Below, in pieces: positions 45,978-53,853 of a DNA stretch of 64,000 bases. Numbering within the stretch: position 1 is the stretch's first letter; every line of letters begins with the position of its first letter. The DNA is from BJGN01 sp041159865 (GTDB lineage: Bacteria; Bacteroidota; Bacteroidia; Chitinophagales; Saprospiraceae): positions 1 through 64,000 of the forward strand of contig JBEAXK010000041.1 in NCBI GenBank assembly GCA_041159865.1, given 5' to 3'. The notes under the pieces are model-generated. The model was not told where the DNA came from. It searched no databases and saw only the letters and a list, made by a program, of their open reading frames with translations. Position numbers and translations under genes: made by a program.

Positions 45978-46018
45978 AAAAAATAATAGGGGAGCACCTA
46001 TTTCCCCTATTATTTTTT
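45978..46018. terminator. Perfect 16-bp hairpin flanked by A/T tracts, possible bidirectional terminator
   Basis: AAAAAATAATAGGGGA (45978-45993) and TCCCCTATTATTTTTT (46003-46018) are exact reverse complements around a 9-nt loop. Both ends supply T tracts. It lies between two minus-strand genes, in addition to the terminator at 46094, so it may insulate the propeller gene from clpS readthrough. Confidence 0.7.
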
Positions 46019-46093
46019 GGAAATTCAAGAATAGGAATTTATATTGTACCCATAGATAGATTATAAATTCAAGAATTAGTTTTCAGCCAATTA

Positions 46094-46131
46094 AAAAAGC
46101 CCCAAAGATTTCCCTTTGGGGCTTTATTTTT
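46094..46131. terminator. Bidirectional terminator after clpS
   Basis: AAAGCCCCAAAG (46096-46107) pairs with CTTTGGGGCTTT (46114-46125) around a 6-nt loop, with A and T tracts on the outer sides. It lies 18 bp past the clpS stop codon on the minus strand. Confidence 0.85.
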
Positions 46132-46148
46132 TTAGAGACAAAACGGTA

Positions 46149-46463
46149 CTATTTGCCGCTATCTTCTTCTATCACTGCAGACAACCCTTTTTCGGTCAAG
46201 GAGTCTTTAAAAGGCTTTAAAATCCTTTTTGGAGCTGTTTTAACCGTGGCTTTACCTTTCAGATGAATGAGAAGGGCTAACTGTTCGGCTTGTGCTTCAG
46301 AGTGGTTTAAAACTTGTATAAAGCAATCAATCACCCAGTTAAAGGTATTGTGTTCATCATTAAACACGACTAATCTGGCCACACTACCCGTATTATCAGG
46401 GTCTAAATCCTCTACAATCTCGGTTAAAACCAGTTCATCTGTATCTGTATGAGAAAACATCAT
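46149..46463 (-). CDS. clpS: ATP-dependent Clp protease adaptor ClpS
   Basis: The 104-residue protein is the N-degron adaptor that brings substrates with bulky N-terminal residues to ClpA/ClpC-ClpP. The key family motif VFNDEHNTFNWVIDCFIQV (about 33-51) contains the Asn-Asp and hydrophobic pocket residues, and ALLIHLKGKATVKT with the substrate-pocket His follows. An acidic N-terminal tail of about 25 residues (DTDELVLTEIVEDLD) replaces the usual disordered one. It starts 11 bp after the peroxiredoxin gene and is co-transcribed with it. Confidence 0.94.
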   Translation of the reverse strand: MMFSHTDTDELVLTEIVEDLDPDNTGSVARLVVFNDEHNTFNWVIDCFIQVLNHSEAQAEQLALLIHLKGKATVKTAPKRILKPFKDSLTEKGLSAVIEEDSGK

Positions 46464-46474
46464 AGCTATATAAA

Positions 46475-46942
46475 TTAAGCCAAATTTTGTAAGGTACTTT
46501 TAACGGCATCAAAGTTCGGTAAATCTCCCGCACTTTCCAATACCTCCGCATATTGAATGATACCATTTTTATCAACAACAAAAGCGGATCTTTTGGCTAC
46601 TTTCTTCATTCCGAGAACAAAATCTTCATAAAGGCAGCCATAATCGGTAGAAACGGTGCGATTAAAATCAGCAAGCAAAGGAAAATTCAAATTCTGTTCT
46701 GCTTTAAATTTGTCTAAGGTAAAAAGAGAATCTACAGAAATTGCTATAACTTGAGCATTTAAATTTTTGTAGGACTGGATATCATCCCTGGTATTACATA
46801 ATTCTGTGGTACAAACACCCGTAAAGGCTAAAGGAAAAAATAAAAGAACTACGGGTTGTCCTTGGAAGTCTGACAGAGATACTTCTTTCTTCTCACTTGA
46901 GAATAGTGTAAATGCTGGCGCTTTATCACCGATTTTTAACAT
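46475..46942 (-). CDS. Peroxiredoxin (AhpC/TSA family)
   Basis: The 155-residue thiol peroxidase reduces hydrogen peroxide and organic peroxides. The peroxidatic Cys44 is in FTGVCTTELC, with a second Cys49 close by that could resolve it, and the thioredoxin fold is seen in VVLLFFPLAFTGVC and RSAFVVDKNGIIQYAEVL. The length and motif fit the AhpE-like or Bcp-like subfamily; which one is not certain. It is the first gene of a two-gene unit with clpS and is divergent from the EamA transporter gene. Confidence 0.93.
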   Translation of the reverse strand: MLKIGDKAPAFTLFSSEKKEVSLSDFQGQPVVLLFFPLAFTGVCTTELCNTRDDIQSYKNLNAQVIAISVDSLFTLDKFKAEQNLNFPLLADFNRTVSTDYGCLYEDFVLGMKKVAKRSAFVVDKNGIIQYAEVLESAGDLPNFDAVKSTLQNLA

Positions 46943-46996
46943 GGCGGATTATTTTAGTTTGAAATATATTTAATGATTTTTTTACTCATATTGTTC

Positions 46997-47893
46997 ATGA
47001 AAGAACCTTTACGTTCCTACTTATCTTTGCATTTCTCCATCGTTTTATTTGGATTTACAGCTGTTTTGGGCGCTATAAATTCCCTTTCAGCTATTCCTTT
47101 AGTGTGGTGGCGTATATTATTAACCGTAATTAGCTTAGGATTATTTGCAAAAATAAAATCTATTTTTAATCAAGTCCAAATAAAAAATATATTATTTATT
47201 TGCGGTACAGGAATTATTGTGAGTTTACATTGGCTTACTTTTTATGCTTCCATAAAGGCTTCAAATGCATCCGTTGGTGTTTTAGCACTGGCAGCAACTC
47301 CCTTATTTACCGCCTTCCTTGAACCATACGTACAAAGGCGAAAAATAAATATCGTTGAAGTGCTTTTTTCCTTTTTAATCATTCCCGGAATGATTCTGAT
47401 TGCCAATACACTTCCAGATGATTTTATAGATGGATTTCTCATTGGACTTGTATCCGCTTTTTTAGCAGCCCTTTTTAGTGCATTAAATCAAAAAATGACC
47501 CAATTCTCTGATGCTGTTACCTTAACATTTTTAGAGTTAGGAAGTGGTCTGATTGTAATGACCCTGTTTATTCCATTTTGGATAATCTTTAACCCAGAGG
47601 AAATAATTATTCCACAAAAGATTAACGATTGGCTTTCTTTGATCACTCTGGCTCTCTTATGTACTAGTTTAGCCTATTCTCTAACCTTACATGCAATGAG
47701 AAAACTAAGTGCCTTCACAGTAAGTTTAAGCATGACCTTAGAACCTCTTTATGGGATAGCTTTTGCCTGGTTGTTACTAAACGAAAACGAACAATTAACA
47801 TACTCCTTTTATTTCGGGAGTTTGTTAATCATTATTTCTGTTTTTATTTATCCTATTTATAAATTCAAAAATAAAGAAGGAAAAATAAATTAA
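46997..47893 (+). CDS. EamA-family (drug/metabolite) transporter
   Basis: This inner membrane protein has about 298 residues from the ATG at 46997 (MKEPLRSYLSLHF); the ATG at 46973 would add eight hydrophobic residues and is possible. About ten membrane helices arranged as two EamA repeats are visible, e.g. LVWWRILLTVISLGLFA, NASVGVLALAATPLFTAFLE and LCTSLAYSLTLHAMRKLSAFT. Such proteins export metabolites or amino acids; the substrate is unknown. It overlaps ftsH by 4 bp at the 3' ends. Confidence 0.88.
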   Translation: MKEPLRSYLSLHFSIVLFGFTAVLGAINSLSAIPLVWWRILLTVISLGLFAKIKSIFNQVQIKNILFICGTGIIVSLHWLTFYASIKASNASVGVLALAATPLFTAFLEPYVQRRKINIVEVLFSFLIIPGMILIANTLPDDFIDGFLIGLVSAFLAALFSALNQKMTQFSDAVTLTFLELGSGLIVMTLFIPFWIIFNPEEIIIPQKINDWLSLITLALLCTSLAYSLTLHAMRKLSAFTVSLSMTLEPLYGIAFAWLLLNENEQLTYSFYFGSLLIIISVFIYPIYKFKNKEGKIN

Positions 47894-49887
47894 TTTGTTT
47901 CTTCTGACGGAGTAGCAGGTTCCTCTATTACAACTTCTTTAACCTCTTCTTTTACTTCCTCAGGATGATAAAACTTTTCTTCCTCCTGATATGGACGAGG
48001 GCCAATCAATTTTTCAAGATCTGATTTATGTAAAACTTCTTTAGCCAGTAATTCATGGGCTAATTTTTCTAATTCAACCTTTTTCTCAATCAATAAATTT
48101 TGTGCTCTTTCGTATTGAACCTGAAGTAGCTGTCTGACTTCTTCATCAATTAAAGAAGCTGTTTCATCAGAATATGGTTTATGGAAAGAATCATTTTGCA
48201 TGCCGTAAAATGAAACCTGACCAACTTTTTCATTCATGCCAAAAATGGAAATCATGCTGTAGGCCATTTTTGTAACCTGATCAAGATCATTTTGGGCACC
48301 CGTAGAAATTTTACTGAAAATTAGTTTTTCAGCAGCACGACCACCAAAGGTCATACATATTCTATCGAGTAATTGCTCCGTCCTCGTAATATTTTCTTCC
48401 TTAGGTAAATACTGGGCAAACCCCAAAGTTCCAATTCCTCGTGGAACTATCGTTACTTTTACTAAGGGAGATGCATGTTCAAGGTACCAGCCACAAATGG
48501 CATGTCCCGCTTCATGATAAGCTATAATTTTTTTCTCTTCGGGAGAGATTAGTTTATTTTTCTTTTCCAAACCACCTATAACACGATCCAAGGCATAATT
48601 GAAATCGTCTAAATCGACAGCCGTTTTATTTCGTCTTGCTGCAATAAGGGCAGCTTCATTACAAACATTTGCGATGTCTGCCCCTGCGAAACCAGGCGTC
48701 ATTTCTGCCAAAATAAAGGGCTTAATATCTTGCGATTTAATGATTGTTTTTAGATGAACTTTAAATATAGCCTCCCTTCCTTTTAGGTCAGGGCGATCAA
48801 TACCTATCTGTCTGTCGAAACGACCAGGCCTCAATAAAGCACTATCCAGAATATCAGGTCTGTTCGTTGCTGCCATCAAAATAACGCCTTTATCTGTTGA
48901 GAAACCGTCCATTTCAACTAACAATTGATTCAGAGTATTTTCACGTTCATCATTACCACCTTGCATATTATTTTTTCCTCGGGCTCTGCCTATGGCATCA
49001 ATTTCGTCAATAAATACAATACATGGTGCCTTTTCTCTCGCCTGTTTAAACAGATCTCTAACCCTCGACGCTCCTACACCTACAAACATTTCAACGAAAT
49101 CAGAACCCGAAATGGAGAAAAAAGGAACACTAGCCTCACCTGCAACCGCCTTTGCCAATAAAGTTTTACCCGTTCCTGGAGGGCCTACCAACAAAACGCC
49201 TTTTGGGATTTTACCCCCAAGTGCCGTATATTTTTTTGGTGTTTTCAAGAAATCAACGACTTCCATTACCTCCTCCTTTGCTTCGTCTAATCCGGCAACA
49301 TCGGCAAAAGTGACGTTCACCTTACTGTTTTGGTCAAATAGGGTAGCCTTTGATTTTCCAATATTAAAAATCTGTCCGCCAGGACCGCCTCCTCCTCCTC
49401 CAACGCGACGCATGATAAAAAGCCAGATGGCAATAAGGATGATGACTGGTAAAACCCAGTTTAATATAGGTCCAATCCAGTTTGTTTTAGTAACATAAGC
49501 AGGGTGTATCCATTTTTCTCTTGGAATACCGGCTCTATCCTGAACCTCCTTTAATGATGTACTAAAAACCTCTACATTGCCAATATCCATAAAATAATGA
49601 TATCTGTCTGTAGATAAATTAGATTTTTCTACATCATTATATTTAGAAAGACTATTCTTTTTAATATAAATAAGCGCCTTTTGATTATTGACAACCTCTA
49701 TTTTATCAACATCAGAATCCCGAATCATTTGTTCCAAACGATTTTGAGTAAGCTGCTTATTATCAGCACCAATCATTGTGAACATATTAATGGCCAAGAA
49801 AGTCAAAATGATTACTCCGTAAATCCAAAAACCATTAAAGCGGTTACCGCCATTTTCCGGACTTACCGGCTTATTGTTATTATCCAT
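47890..49887 (-). CDS. ftsH: ATP-dependent zinc metalloprotease FtsH
   Basis: The 665-residue membrane-bound AAA+ protease degrades misfolded and short-lived membrane and cytoplasmic proteins. The two membrane spans are at about 19-39 and 142-161, with a periplasmic part between them. ATPase motifs are GPPGTGKTLLAKA (Walker A), CIVFIDEIDAIGRARG (Walker B) and the second region of homology DSALLRPGRFDRQIG. The zinc site is HEAGHAICG. A glycine run and a Glu-rich C-terminal tail (about 635-665) are usual for Bacteroidota. It precedes the RsfS gene region with an AT-rich 99-bp spacer. Confidence 0.97.
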   Translation of the reverse strand: MDNNNKPVSPENGGNRFNGFWIYGVIILTFLAINMFTMIGADNKQLTQNRLEQMIRDSDVDKIEVVNNQKALIYIKKNSLSKYNDVEKSNLSTDRYHYFMDIGNVEVFSTSLKEVQDRAGIPREKWIHPAYVTKTNWIGPILNWVLPVIILIAIWLFIMRRVGGGGGGPGGQIFNIGKSKATLFDQNSKVNVTFADVAGLDEAKEEVMEVVDFLKTPKKYTALGGKIPKGVLLVGPPGTGKTLLAKAVAGEASVPFFSISGSDFVEMFVGVGASRVRDLFKQAREKAPCIVFIDEIDAIGRARGKNNMQGGNDERENTLNQLLVEMDGFSTDKGVILMAATNRPDILDSALLRPGRFDRQIGIDRPDLKGREAIFKVHLKTIIKSQDIKPFILAEMTPGFAGADIANVCNEAALIAARRNKTAVDLDDFNYALDRVIGGLEKKNKLISPEEKKIIAYHEAGHAICGWYLEHASPLVKVTIVPRGIGTLGFAQYLPKEENITRTEQLLDRICMTFGGRAAEKLIFSKISTGAQNDLDQVTKMAYSMISIFGMNEKVGQVSFYGMQNDSFHKPYSDETASLIDEEVRQLLQVQYERAQNLLIEKKVELEKLAHELLAKEVLHKSDLEKLIGPRPYQEEEKFYHPEEVKEEVKEVVIEEPATPSEETN

Positions 49888-49986
49888 GCCAAGAGGCTAT
49901 TTTATTCAAAAATTATAATATACAAGGGTTCAAACAATCTAAAGTTATAATCGTTGCAAGTCATACCTTTAATTGTAAAAATTTAC

Positions 49987-50379
49987 CTATAAATTCTCGT
50001 AAACCACTGTTTTTGCGTCACTCCATAAATCTTCCAGCGCATAATATTTTCTCATGTCAGGATGAAAAACATGCACAACAGTATTAAAATAATCTACGCA
50101 AATCCATAAACTTGATTTTTCGCCTTCCACGTGATTTGGTTTGAGGTTTAAGGTTTCCTTCACGTGACGATTTATATTATCGGCAATGGCTCTTACTTGT
50201 GTATTTGAAGTGCCCTCACAAATAATAAAAAAATCGGTGGGTGCATCATGAAGATGCCTTAAATCCATTTTTACTATATCTATTCCTTTAAGATTTTTAA
50301 TGCTCTCAATAATCTCAATGTTAAGGTTTTCTACCTCTTTGTGAAACTTTTTTGGAGACTTTGCAATGGTTGTACTCAA
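49987..50379 (-). CDS. rsfS: Ribosomal silencing factor RsfS
   Basis: RsfS binds ribosomal protein L14 and blocks joining of the subunits during slow growth. The core is complete: DIVKMDLRHLHDAPTDFFIICEG, STNTQVRAIADNI-like, SSLWICVDYFNTVVHVFHPD and RKYYALEDLWSDA. No ATG lies upstream of the conserved region. Two TTG codons can serve: one at 50379 gives about 130 residues starting STTIAKSP, a usual length, and another at 50424 gives 145. I prefer 50379. The gene is divergent from birA with facing, nearly overlapping 5' regions. Confidence 0.9.
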   Translation of the reverse strand: MSTTIAKSPKKFHKEVENLNIEIIESIKNLKGIDIVKMDLRHLHDAPTDFFIICEGTSNTQVRAIADNINRHVKETLNLKPNHVEGEKSSLWICVDYFNTVVHVFHPDMRKYYALEDLWSDAKTVVYENL

Positions 50380-50410
50380 AATGGTTGATGTTTTAAAAAA
50401 ATTAAATTGG

Positions 50411-50418
50411 TAATTTTG
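50411..50418 (+). promoter_or_regulatory. -7 promoter element of birA
   Basis: TAATTTTG matches TAnnTTTG 32 bp before the TTG start of birA, with TTG 23 bp upstream (50385-50387). It lies within the 5' region of the divergent rsfS gene. Confidence 0.6.
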
Positions 50419-50450
50419 AGGCAAGTTAAGAACTTTTAAAATAATAAAAC

Positions 50451-51221
50451 TTGCATTTTAACAAGAATCAAAATATCGGCAGCGCGTATTTTCATTTTAA
50501 CAGCATTCCTTCTACGCACTTATATGCTCTGGAAATGCTTTCCAATGAATTTCCAGCTCACGGAACCGTCATTTCTGCCGATTTTCAGGAAACTGGAAAG
50601 GGGCAAATGGGAAAGTCCTGGTTCAGCGATTCAGGAAAAAATATACTCCTCTCTATTATTCTTTATCCCGACAATCTGCTTCCATCAAAACTTTTTTTGA
50701 TGAATATGGCCGTTTGTCTGGCAGTTAGAAAAACGGTATTGTTCTATTATCCGCTGCCTAAAAATGTTCATATAAAATGGCCAAACGATGTTTACATTCA
50801 AGACAAAAAAGTTGCCGGTATTTTGACCAAAAACAGTTTAAACTTTCATAAAGTTCAAAATACAATTATAAGCATAGGATTAAATGTTAATCAACCCTCA
50901 TTTCCTGCTTCTCTTCCGGCTGCAACTTCCTTATTTTTAAATACTTTCAATGAGTTAGACAGAAAAATGGTGGAAAAGACTCTTTTTTCAGAACTGGAAA
51001 AATATCTCGGTTACTTAGAACACCAATCTTCTACCCTTAATTTGGAATATCATGATTGTCTTTGGGGTCTAAAAAAAGAATTTTCCTTCCTTGTGAAAAA
51101 AAAGAATGATAAAATTAATGGTGTCATTTCTGGTGTTTCTGAATCTGGAGAGTTAATCGTGAAATGTACTGTTGAAAATAAAGAATTTCGCTTCCAACAT
51201 GGAGAATTAATTTATCTTTAA
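50451..51221 (+). CDS. birA: Biotin--[acetyl-CoA-carboxylase] ligase, TTG start
   Basis: The 256-residue biotin protein ligase attaches biotin to the carboxyl carrier protein. The catalytic core is visible: NSIPSTHLYALEML, TGKGQMGKSWFS (the GRGRxGRxW-like loop with Lys/Gly variation), IKWPNDVYIQDKKVAGIL and IISIGLNVNQP. No N-terminal DNA-binding domain is present, so it is a class I ligase. The start is TTG at 50451; upstream in frame there is a stop at 50445-50447 and the first ATG comes too late. A -7 element at 50411 fits. It is followed after 24 bp by cinA. Confidence 0.92.
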   Translation: MHFNKNQNIGSAYFHFNSIPSTHLYALEMLSNEFPAHGTVISADFQETGKGQMGKSWFSDSGKNILLSIILYPDNLLPSKLFLMNMAVCLAVRKTVLFYYPLPKNVHIKWPNDVYIQDKKVAGILTKNSLNFHKVQNTIISIGLNVNQPSFPASLPAATSLFLNTFNELDRKMVEKTLFSELEKYLGYLEHQSSTLNLEYHDCLWGLKKEFSFLVKKKNDKINGVISGVSESGELIVKCTVENKEFRFQHGELIYL

Positions 51222-51232
51222 GTTTTACCCTT

Positions 51233-51240
51233 TAATTTTG
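51233..51240 (+). promoter_or_regulatory. -7 promoter element of cinA, close to the start codon
   Basis: TAATTTTG matches TAnnTTTG. Its last base is 5 nt before the ATG at 51246, so this promoter would give a leaderless or nearly leaderless mRNA, like the element at 2075. Confidence 0.55.
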
Positions 51241-51245
51241 AAGGC

Positions 51246-52490
51246 ATGAAAGTTCACGTGCTCACTATTGGTGATGAAATTTTAATAGGACAAATTGTAG
51301 ATACAAATTCCTCCTGGATAGCACAGAAATTAAACCTTATTGGCATGAAAGTCAGTCAGATGAAATCGGTTTCAGATGAATTATCTGATATAAAATTTCA
51401 ACTGCAGCTTTCTCTCAATGAGGCTGATATTGTTATCATTACAGGTGGTCTCGGTCCTACAAAAGATGACATAACAAAAAAAGCGCTGGCAGAATTTCTT
51501 CATGTCCCATTGGTTCTGCATGAGGAAACGTATCAGTTTCTTATTCGCTTTTTTACAAAAATTGGACGTGACCCCAGTAAAATGGATTTGCTTCAACAAG
51601 CTCAGGTTCCCGAAAACACCCTCGTTCTGGCAAATAAAATGGGAACCGCACCAGGTATGTGGCTTAATGCAGGAAATGGAAAAGTGATTATCTCTCTGCC
51701 AGGTGTACCTTATGAAATGGAATACCTGATGGAAAATGAGGTAATTCCAAAACTTACCTCTTCCTTTCCTTCGGAAATAATTTTACATAAAACGCTCCTG
51801 GTCGCAGGTATTCCAGAAACAACACTTTCTCAAAAATTAGAAACATTTGAAACCTCATTACCTCCATTTATCAAACTTGCCTATTTGCCCGCTTTAAGTC
51901 AGGTAAGATTAAGATTGTCTTGTTACGGTGAAAATAAAGAACTATTAGAAAATTTAATCTTTGAAAAATCAGCTTTGCTTAGAAAAATACTGGGTAATCA
52001 TATCGCTGGTGAAGATAATGATACAATGCCACTGGTTATTGGGCGGATACTTAAAGAAAAAAAATGGATGCTCGCCTGTGCCGAAAGTTGCACAGGTGGC
52101 TATATTAGTCATCTTTTAACCCTTATTCCTGGATCCTCCCAATATTTTAAAGGGGCTATTGTTTCTTATGCAAATGAGCTTAAAGAAAAATCTTTACATG
52201 TTAACCCTCAGACTATCGAACAGTTTGGTGCTGTTAGTGAAGAGACCGTTATAGAAATGCTTGATGGTTTATTGACTCATACAAATGCCGATGTTGGTAT
52301 GGCTGTTTCAGGTATTGCAGGTCCCGATGGAGGAACTCCTGAAAAACCCGTTGGTACTATATGGCTGGCTTTGGGAACTTTGGAAAATAAACAAACTTTT
52401 CTTATTAAAGCAGGAAAAAACAGAGAAAAAAATATTCAATATGCAGCCTATGTGTCGCTAAATTATTTGCGTCTTTTTTTGTTAAATTGA
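51246..52490 (+). CDS. cinA: CinA family nicotinamide-nucleotide amidohydrolase
   Basis: The 414-residue protein has an N-terminal MoCF-biosynthesis-like domain (about 1-170, with VLTIGDEILIGQIVDTNSSW and IIITGGLGPTKDDITKKAL-type motifs), a middle KH-like segment, and a C-terminal CinA amidase domain (about 255-414) with ACAESCTGGYISHLLT, SGIAGPDGG and PVGTIWLAL. CinA enzymes hydrolyse ADP-ribose-type compounds and deamidate nicotinamide mononucleotide in NAD recycling. Length is usual. It lies 24 bp after birA and may also have its own promoter. Confidence 0.95.
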   Translation: MKVHVLTIGDEILIGQIVDTNSSWIAQKLNLIGMKVSQMKSVSDELSDIKFQLQLSLNEADIVIITGGLGPTKDDITKKALAEFLHVPLVLHEETYQFLIRFFTKIGRDPSKMDLLQQAQVPENTLVLANKMGTAPGMWLNAGNGKVIISLPGVPYEMEYLMENEVIPKLTSSFPSEIILHKTLLVAGIPETTLSQKLETFETSLPPFIKLAYLPALSQVRLRLSCYGENKELLENLIFEKSALLRKILGNHIAGEDNDTMPLVIGRILKEKKWMLACAESCTGGYISHLLTLIPGSSQYFKGAIVSYANELKEKSLHVNPQTIEQFGAVSEETVIEMLDGLLTHTNADVGMAVSGIAGPDGGTPEKPVGTIWLALGTLENKQTFLIKAGKNREKNIQYAAYVSLNYLRLFLLN

Positions 52491-52519
52491 TTTAGGAATT
52501 ATTTTAATAAAATACCTTG

Positions 52520-52527
52520 TATTTTTG
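52520..52527 (+). promoter_or_regulatory. -7 promoter element of the E2 gene
   Basis: TATTTTTG matches TAnnTTTG, 29 bp before the ATG at 52557. It suggests a separate promoter for the E2 gene and the genes after it. Confidence 0.55.
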
Positions 52528-52556
52528 CACCAATTATCACGGATAAAAATATCCTT

Positions 52557-53834
52557 ATGACGCATTTTGAACTTGTCATGCCTAAAATGGGCGAAAGTAT
52601 TATTGAGGCAACCATACTTCGATGGACAAAAAATATTGGCGATTTTGTTGAAGTGGATGATACTTTAGTCGAAATAGCTACCGATAAGGTCGATACGGAC
52701 GTGCCTTCACCCGTTAAAGGAAAATTAATAAAAATTCTTTTTGGTGAAAATGAGGTGGTTCCTGTGGGACAAACAATCGCTGTCATTGAAACAGAAGTGG
52801 AGGAATCTGTTGATTCTTCAGGCCTTTCCGAAAAATTGCCTTCCGATAATACTTTGACCGTTGCAGAAGTTATAACGCCCGTTTTACATGCTAATTTGGT
52901 AAAAACAAATAACTATATTGGTAAATCACTGCGATTTTACTCACCATTGGTGAAAAACATGGCGCAACAGGAAAATATTACCATCGAACAACTCGATGCT
53001 ATTCCTGGCACTGGGATGAATGGCAGATTAACCAAAAATGATTTGCTCCTTTACATTTCTCAAAGAACCCTTAAAACAAAGTCAGAAGCTTTTGTACAGG
53101 AACCTGCTGTTTTTCATACTTCTGGTGAAAATGAAATTATCGAAATGGATCGGATGCGTAAGCTAATTGCCGATCACATGGTTATGTCCAAAAAAACATC
53201 AGCTCACGTTACTTCTTTTGTTGAAGCCGATGTTACAGAAATAGTTCAGTGGAGAGAAAAAGTGAAGGCTCCTTTTGAAGCTAAATACAATCAAAAAATA
53301 ACTTTTACCCCTATATTTATACAGGCGGTGGCGCGCGCTTTGTCCGATTATCCAATGGTAAATATCTCTGTCGAAGGCGACAAAATAATACTTAAGAAAG
53401 ATATTAATATAGGTATGGCGACGGCTCTTCCTTCTGGAAATCTAATCGTCCCGGTAATAAAAAATGCTGATAAATTAAGCTTAGTTGAACTTACAACCAA
53501 AGTAAATAATCTCGCTGATAGAGCGAGGAAAAACCTGTTAAAGCCTGAAGAAATACAAGGGGGAACCTTTACAACAACCAATGTCGGTACTTTTGGCAGT
53601 ATTATGGGAACCCCTATAATAAATCAGCCTCAGGTGGCTATCTTGGCTATAGGAGCCATTAAAAAGAAACCTGCCGTTGTTGAAACGGCTTATGGCGACC
53701 TCATCGCTATTCGACACCTTATGTTCTTATCTTTATCTTATGACCATAGAGTGGTAGATGGAGCCTTAGGAAGCTCCTTTTTGCGCAGAATTGCTGATTA
53801 CTTTGAACGTTTTGATGTAAATCAGGGTTTTTAA
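52557..53834 (+). CDS. 2-oxoacid dehydrogenase E2 (dihydrolipoamide acyltransferase)
   Basis: The 425-residue protein is the core acyltransferase of a 2-oxoacid dehydrogenase complex. The lipoyl domain (1-80) has EIATDKVDTDVPSP with lipoylated Lys44. A peripheral subunit-binding domain lies at about 120-165 (YSPLVKNMAQQENITIEQLDAIPGTGMNGRLTK is its span). The catalytic domain ends with SLSYDHRVVDGALG (His397, Asp401). The pattern is closest to branched-chain or pyruvate-type E2 proteins; the acyl substrate is not set by motifs, and E1/E3 genes are not in the window. It has its own -7 element and a 19-bp gap to the next gene. Confidence 0.9.
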   Translation: MTHFELVMPKMGESIIEATILRWTKNIGDFVEVDDTLVEIATDKVDTDVPSPVKGKLIKILFGENEVVPVGQTIAVIETEVEESVDSSGLSEKLPSDNTLTVAEVITPVLHANLVKTNNYIGKSLRFYSPLVKNMAQQENITIEQLDAIPGTGMNGRLTKNDLLLYISQRTLKTKSEAFVQEPAVFHTSGENEIIEMDRMRKLIADHMVMSKKTSAHVTSFVEADVTEIVQWREKVKAPFEAKYNQKITFTPIFIQAVARALSDYPMVNISVEGDKIILKKDINIGMATALPSGNLIVPVIKNADKLSLVELTTKVNNLADRARKNLLKPEEIQGGTFTTTNVGTFGSIMGTPIINQPQVAILAIGAIKKKPAVVETAYGDLIAIRHLMFLSLSYDHRVVDGALGSSFLRRIADYFERFDVNQGF

Positions 53835-53853
53835 CTTCATATTTTGAACATTC

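Noticed and set aside
48992..49498. 168-codon open frame on the plus strand inside ftsH
   Set aside because: It lies opposite the ATPase and second membrane region of ftsH; its Pro/Ser-rich content mirrors the coding strand bias.
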